From contig NC_135226.1 in the NCBI RefSeq assembly GCF_052324685.1, forward strand, positions 15,804,494 to 15,868,493: a stretch of DNA of 64,000 nucleotides, given 5' to 3'. The notes beneath the pieces are model-generated. The model searched no databases, was not told where the DNA came from, and saw only the letters and a list, made by a program, of their open reading frames with translations. The translations under genes and the position numbers were made by a program. The stretch is from Brachyhypopomus gauderio (taxonomy: Eukaryota > Chordata > Actinopteri > Gymnotiformes > Hypopomidae). This document shows, piece after piece, positions 63,194 to 64,000 of the stretch; positions within the stretch are counted from its first letter, which is position 1, and the number at the start of each line of letters is the position of its first letter.

Positions 63194-64000
63194 ATGGCAA
63201 CTGCCGTAACGGACTCGTTATTATCAGCGCAACGGAGAGTAATATTGTTTATATTTGTCATTATTTCCATTCTGATCACACCGCTTAGAGCAGTGTCGGA
63301 GCCGGGGAAATGGTTTCTGAACGTGGACAACGTAAGTCTGACGCGCGAGCTCATCTTAACGACGCTGCTAGCTAGCTTAAGCTAGCTTGAGCTTAATCTA
63401 GCTATGTGTGTGCTGTGAGCTAGCTTGAGCTTAGTCTTCTCGCAACGACACAAGTTGTTATTTCGTTTGACAGGAAATATAACTAATCCTGCTGCAGTAT
63501 GTATAAAACTAGTATTAGCTTGGTAGCATTATACGGATATGATAAAAAAATGTTATGTGTTAATGTGTTATGTTTGCTGTAGGTTATGTTCCAGGTACAT
63601 ACGTTTTACACTTATTTGTTGTTTTACAGGACATAATAAAGAAGCAGTCCTATTTTTATTTCTCAAAGACATTGTTTAATAACTCCCAAATTGACCTCAG
63701 ATGTAAGTATATGTTTAAGCTGGTCTGTCCTAAGTCTGCACAAGGTCTCTTGTTATGGAGCTAGTGTTTAATTGTTATGATTGAATCATTAGGGGTCAGT
63801 GAAGAATGCAACACTCCTGTAAACCTGGGTATATCATGGCATCTACGCAGCTCCCGATGCTATGATGAGGTGTTTAACTTGGATGTGAGTGGAGAACTTA
63901 TTTAAGTGTTACAGTCTTGCACTTGGTTAAATTATCATCTGCACTTTGTCAACATGTTTTTCAGTCCTACTCCGTGCTTTCTCATTTATGTTTTATCAGG
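63194..64000 (+). CDS. tmem87a: TMEM87A-type membrane protein, first exons (partial)
   Basis: Exons are 63194-63331, 63630-63702 and 63793-63884, with matched phases; the last base of the window follows a strong acceptor (TTTATCAG), so a fourth exon probably starts at 64000. Exon 1 gives a signal peptide (VILFIFVIISILI core, residues about 16-28) and SEPGKWFLNVDN. The next exons give SYFYFSKTLFNNSQIDLR and LGISWHLRSSRCYDEVFNLD, matching the lumenal GOLD-type domain of TMEM87A (FGKILFRNTTIFLK, ITWYLKSADCYNEIYNF). The family consists of Golgi-associated seven-helix proteins. The 7-TM part is outside the window. The ATG was chosen where the signal peptide begins; an in-frame upstream ATG at 63071 would give a non-signal extension and is less likely. 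Confidence 0.85.

Overview
This window looks like nuclear DNA from a teleost fish. The genes are split into short exons with GT..AG introns, and the encoded proteins are vertebrate Rab1-type, SNAP-25-type, calpain small subunit and TMEM87A-type. The spaces between exons are filled with transposon families typical of fish: Tc1/Sleeping-Beauty-type, hAT, Harbinger, L2 and RTE-like LINEs, tRNA-derived SINEs and Ty3/Gypsy LTR elements, plus long TA and CA microsatellites. All exon boundaries below were read by eye from splice sites, reading phase and family similarity. No database search was run.

Layout. 1-3.2 kb: no gene recognised. 3.2-5.2 kb (minus): five-exon Rab1-type GTPase. 5.8-8.3 kb (minus): four-exon Myb/SANT-like DNA-binding protein, with a CpG-rich promoter zone to about 9.6 kb. 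10.3-14.2 kb (minus): seven coding exons of a SNAP-25-type SNARE. Its likely non-coding first exon lies at about 28.6 kb, so its first intron would hold 14 kb of nested mobile elements. Those include two hAT relics, a decayed Tc1 element split by a young, whole-looking Gypsy element (19,552-25,316), solo LTRs, and a complete Tc1 element with an open 340-codon transposase (25,881-27,825).

29-63 kb: a tandem triplication of a calpain small-subunit (capns1-type) gene on the minus strand (copy 1 29,554-38,076; copy 2 45,367-52,109; copy 3 56,167-62,035). All three copies keep ten coding exons with matching lengths, phases and splice sites, so each could be functional. Each copy is headed by a divergent first exon of tmem87a on the plus strand. 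Only the last of these (63,194) continues into a real gene, which runs off the window; the other two are a decayed relic (39.0 kb) and an orphan exon (52.9 kb). The copies carry different insertions: an intact-looking L2 LINE in copy 1; Harbinger, LINE and LTR relics plus a solo LTR in copy 2; and a SINE plus a 2.6-kb element with about 260-bp inverted arms in copy 3. The sister copies supply the empty sites.

The calpain subunit, the SNAP-25-type gene and the Rab belong to calcium-regulated proteolysis, membrane fusion and vesicle traffic, but nothing here shows that they work as one pathway. TMEM87A and SNAP23 are also near neighbours on human chromosome 15q15, so part of the gene order may be ancient.
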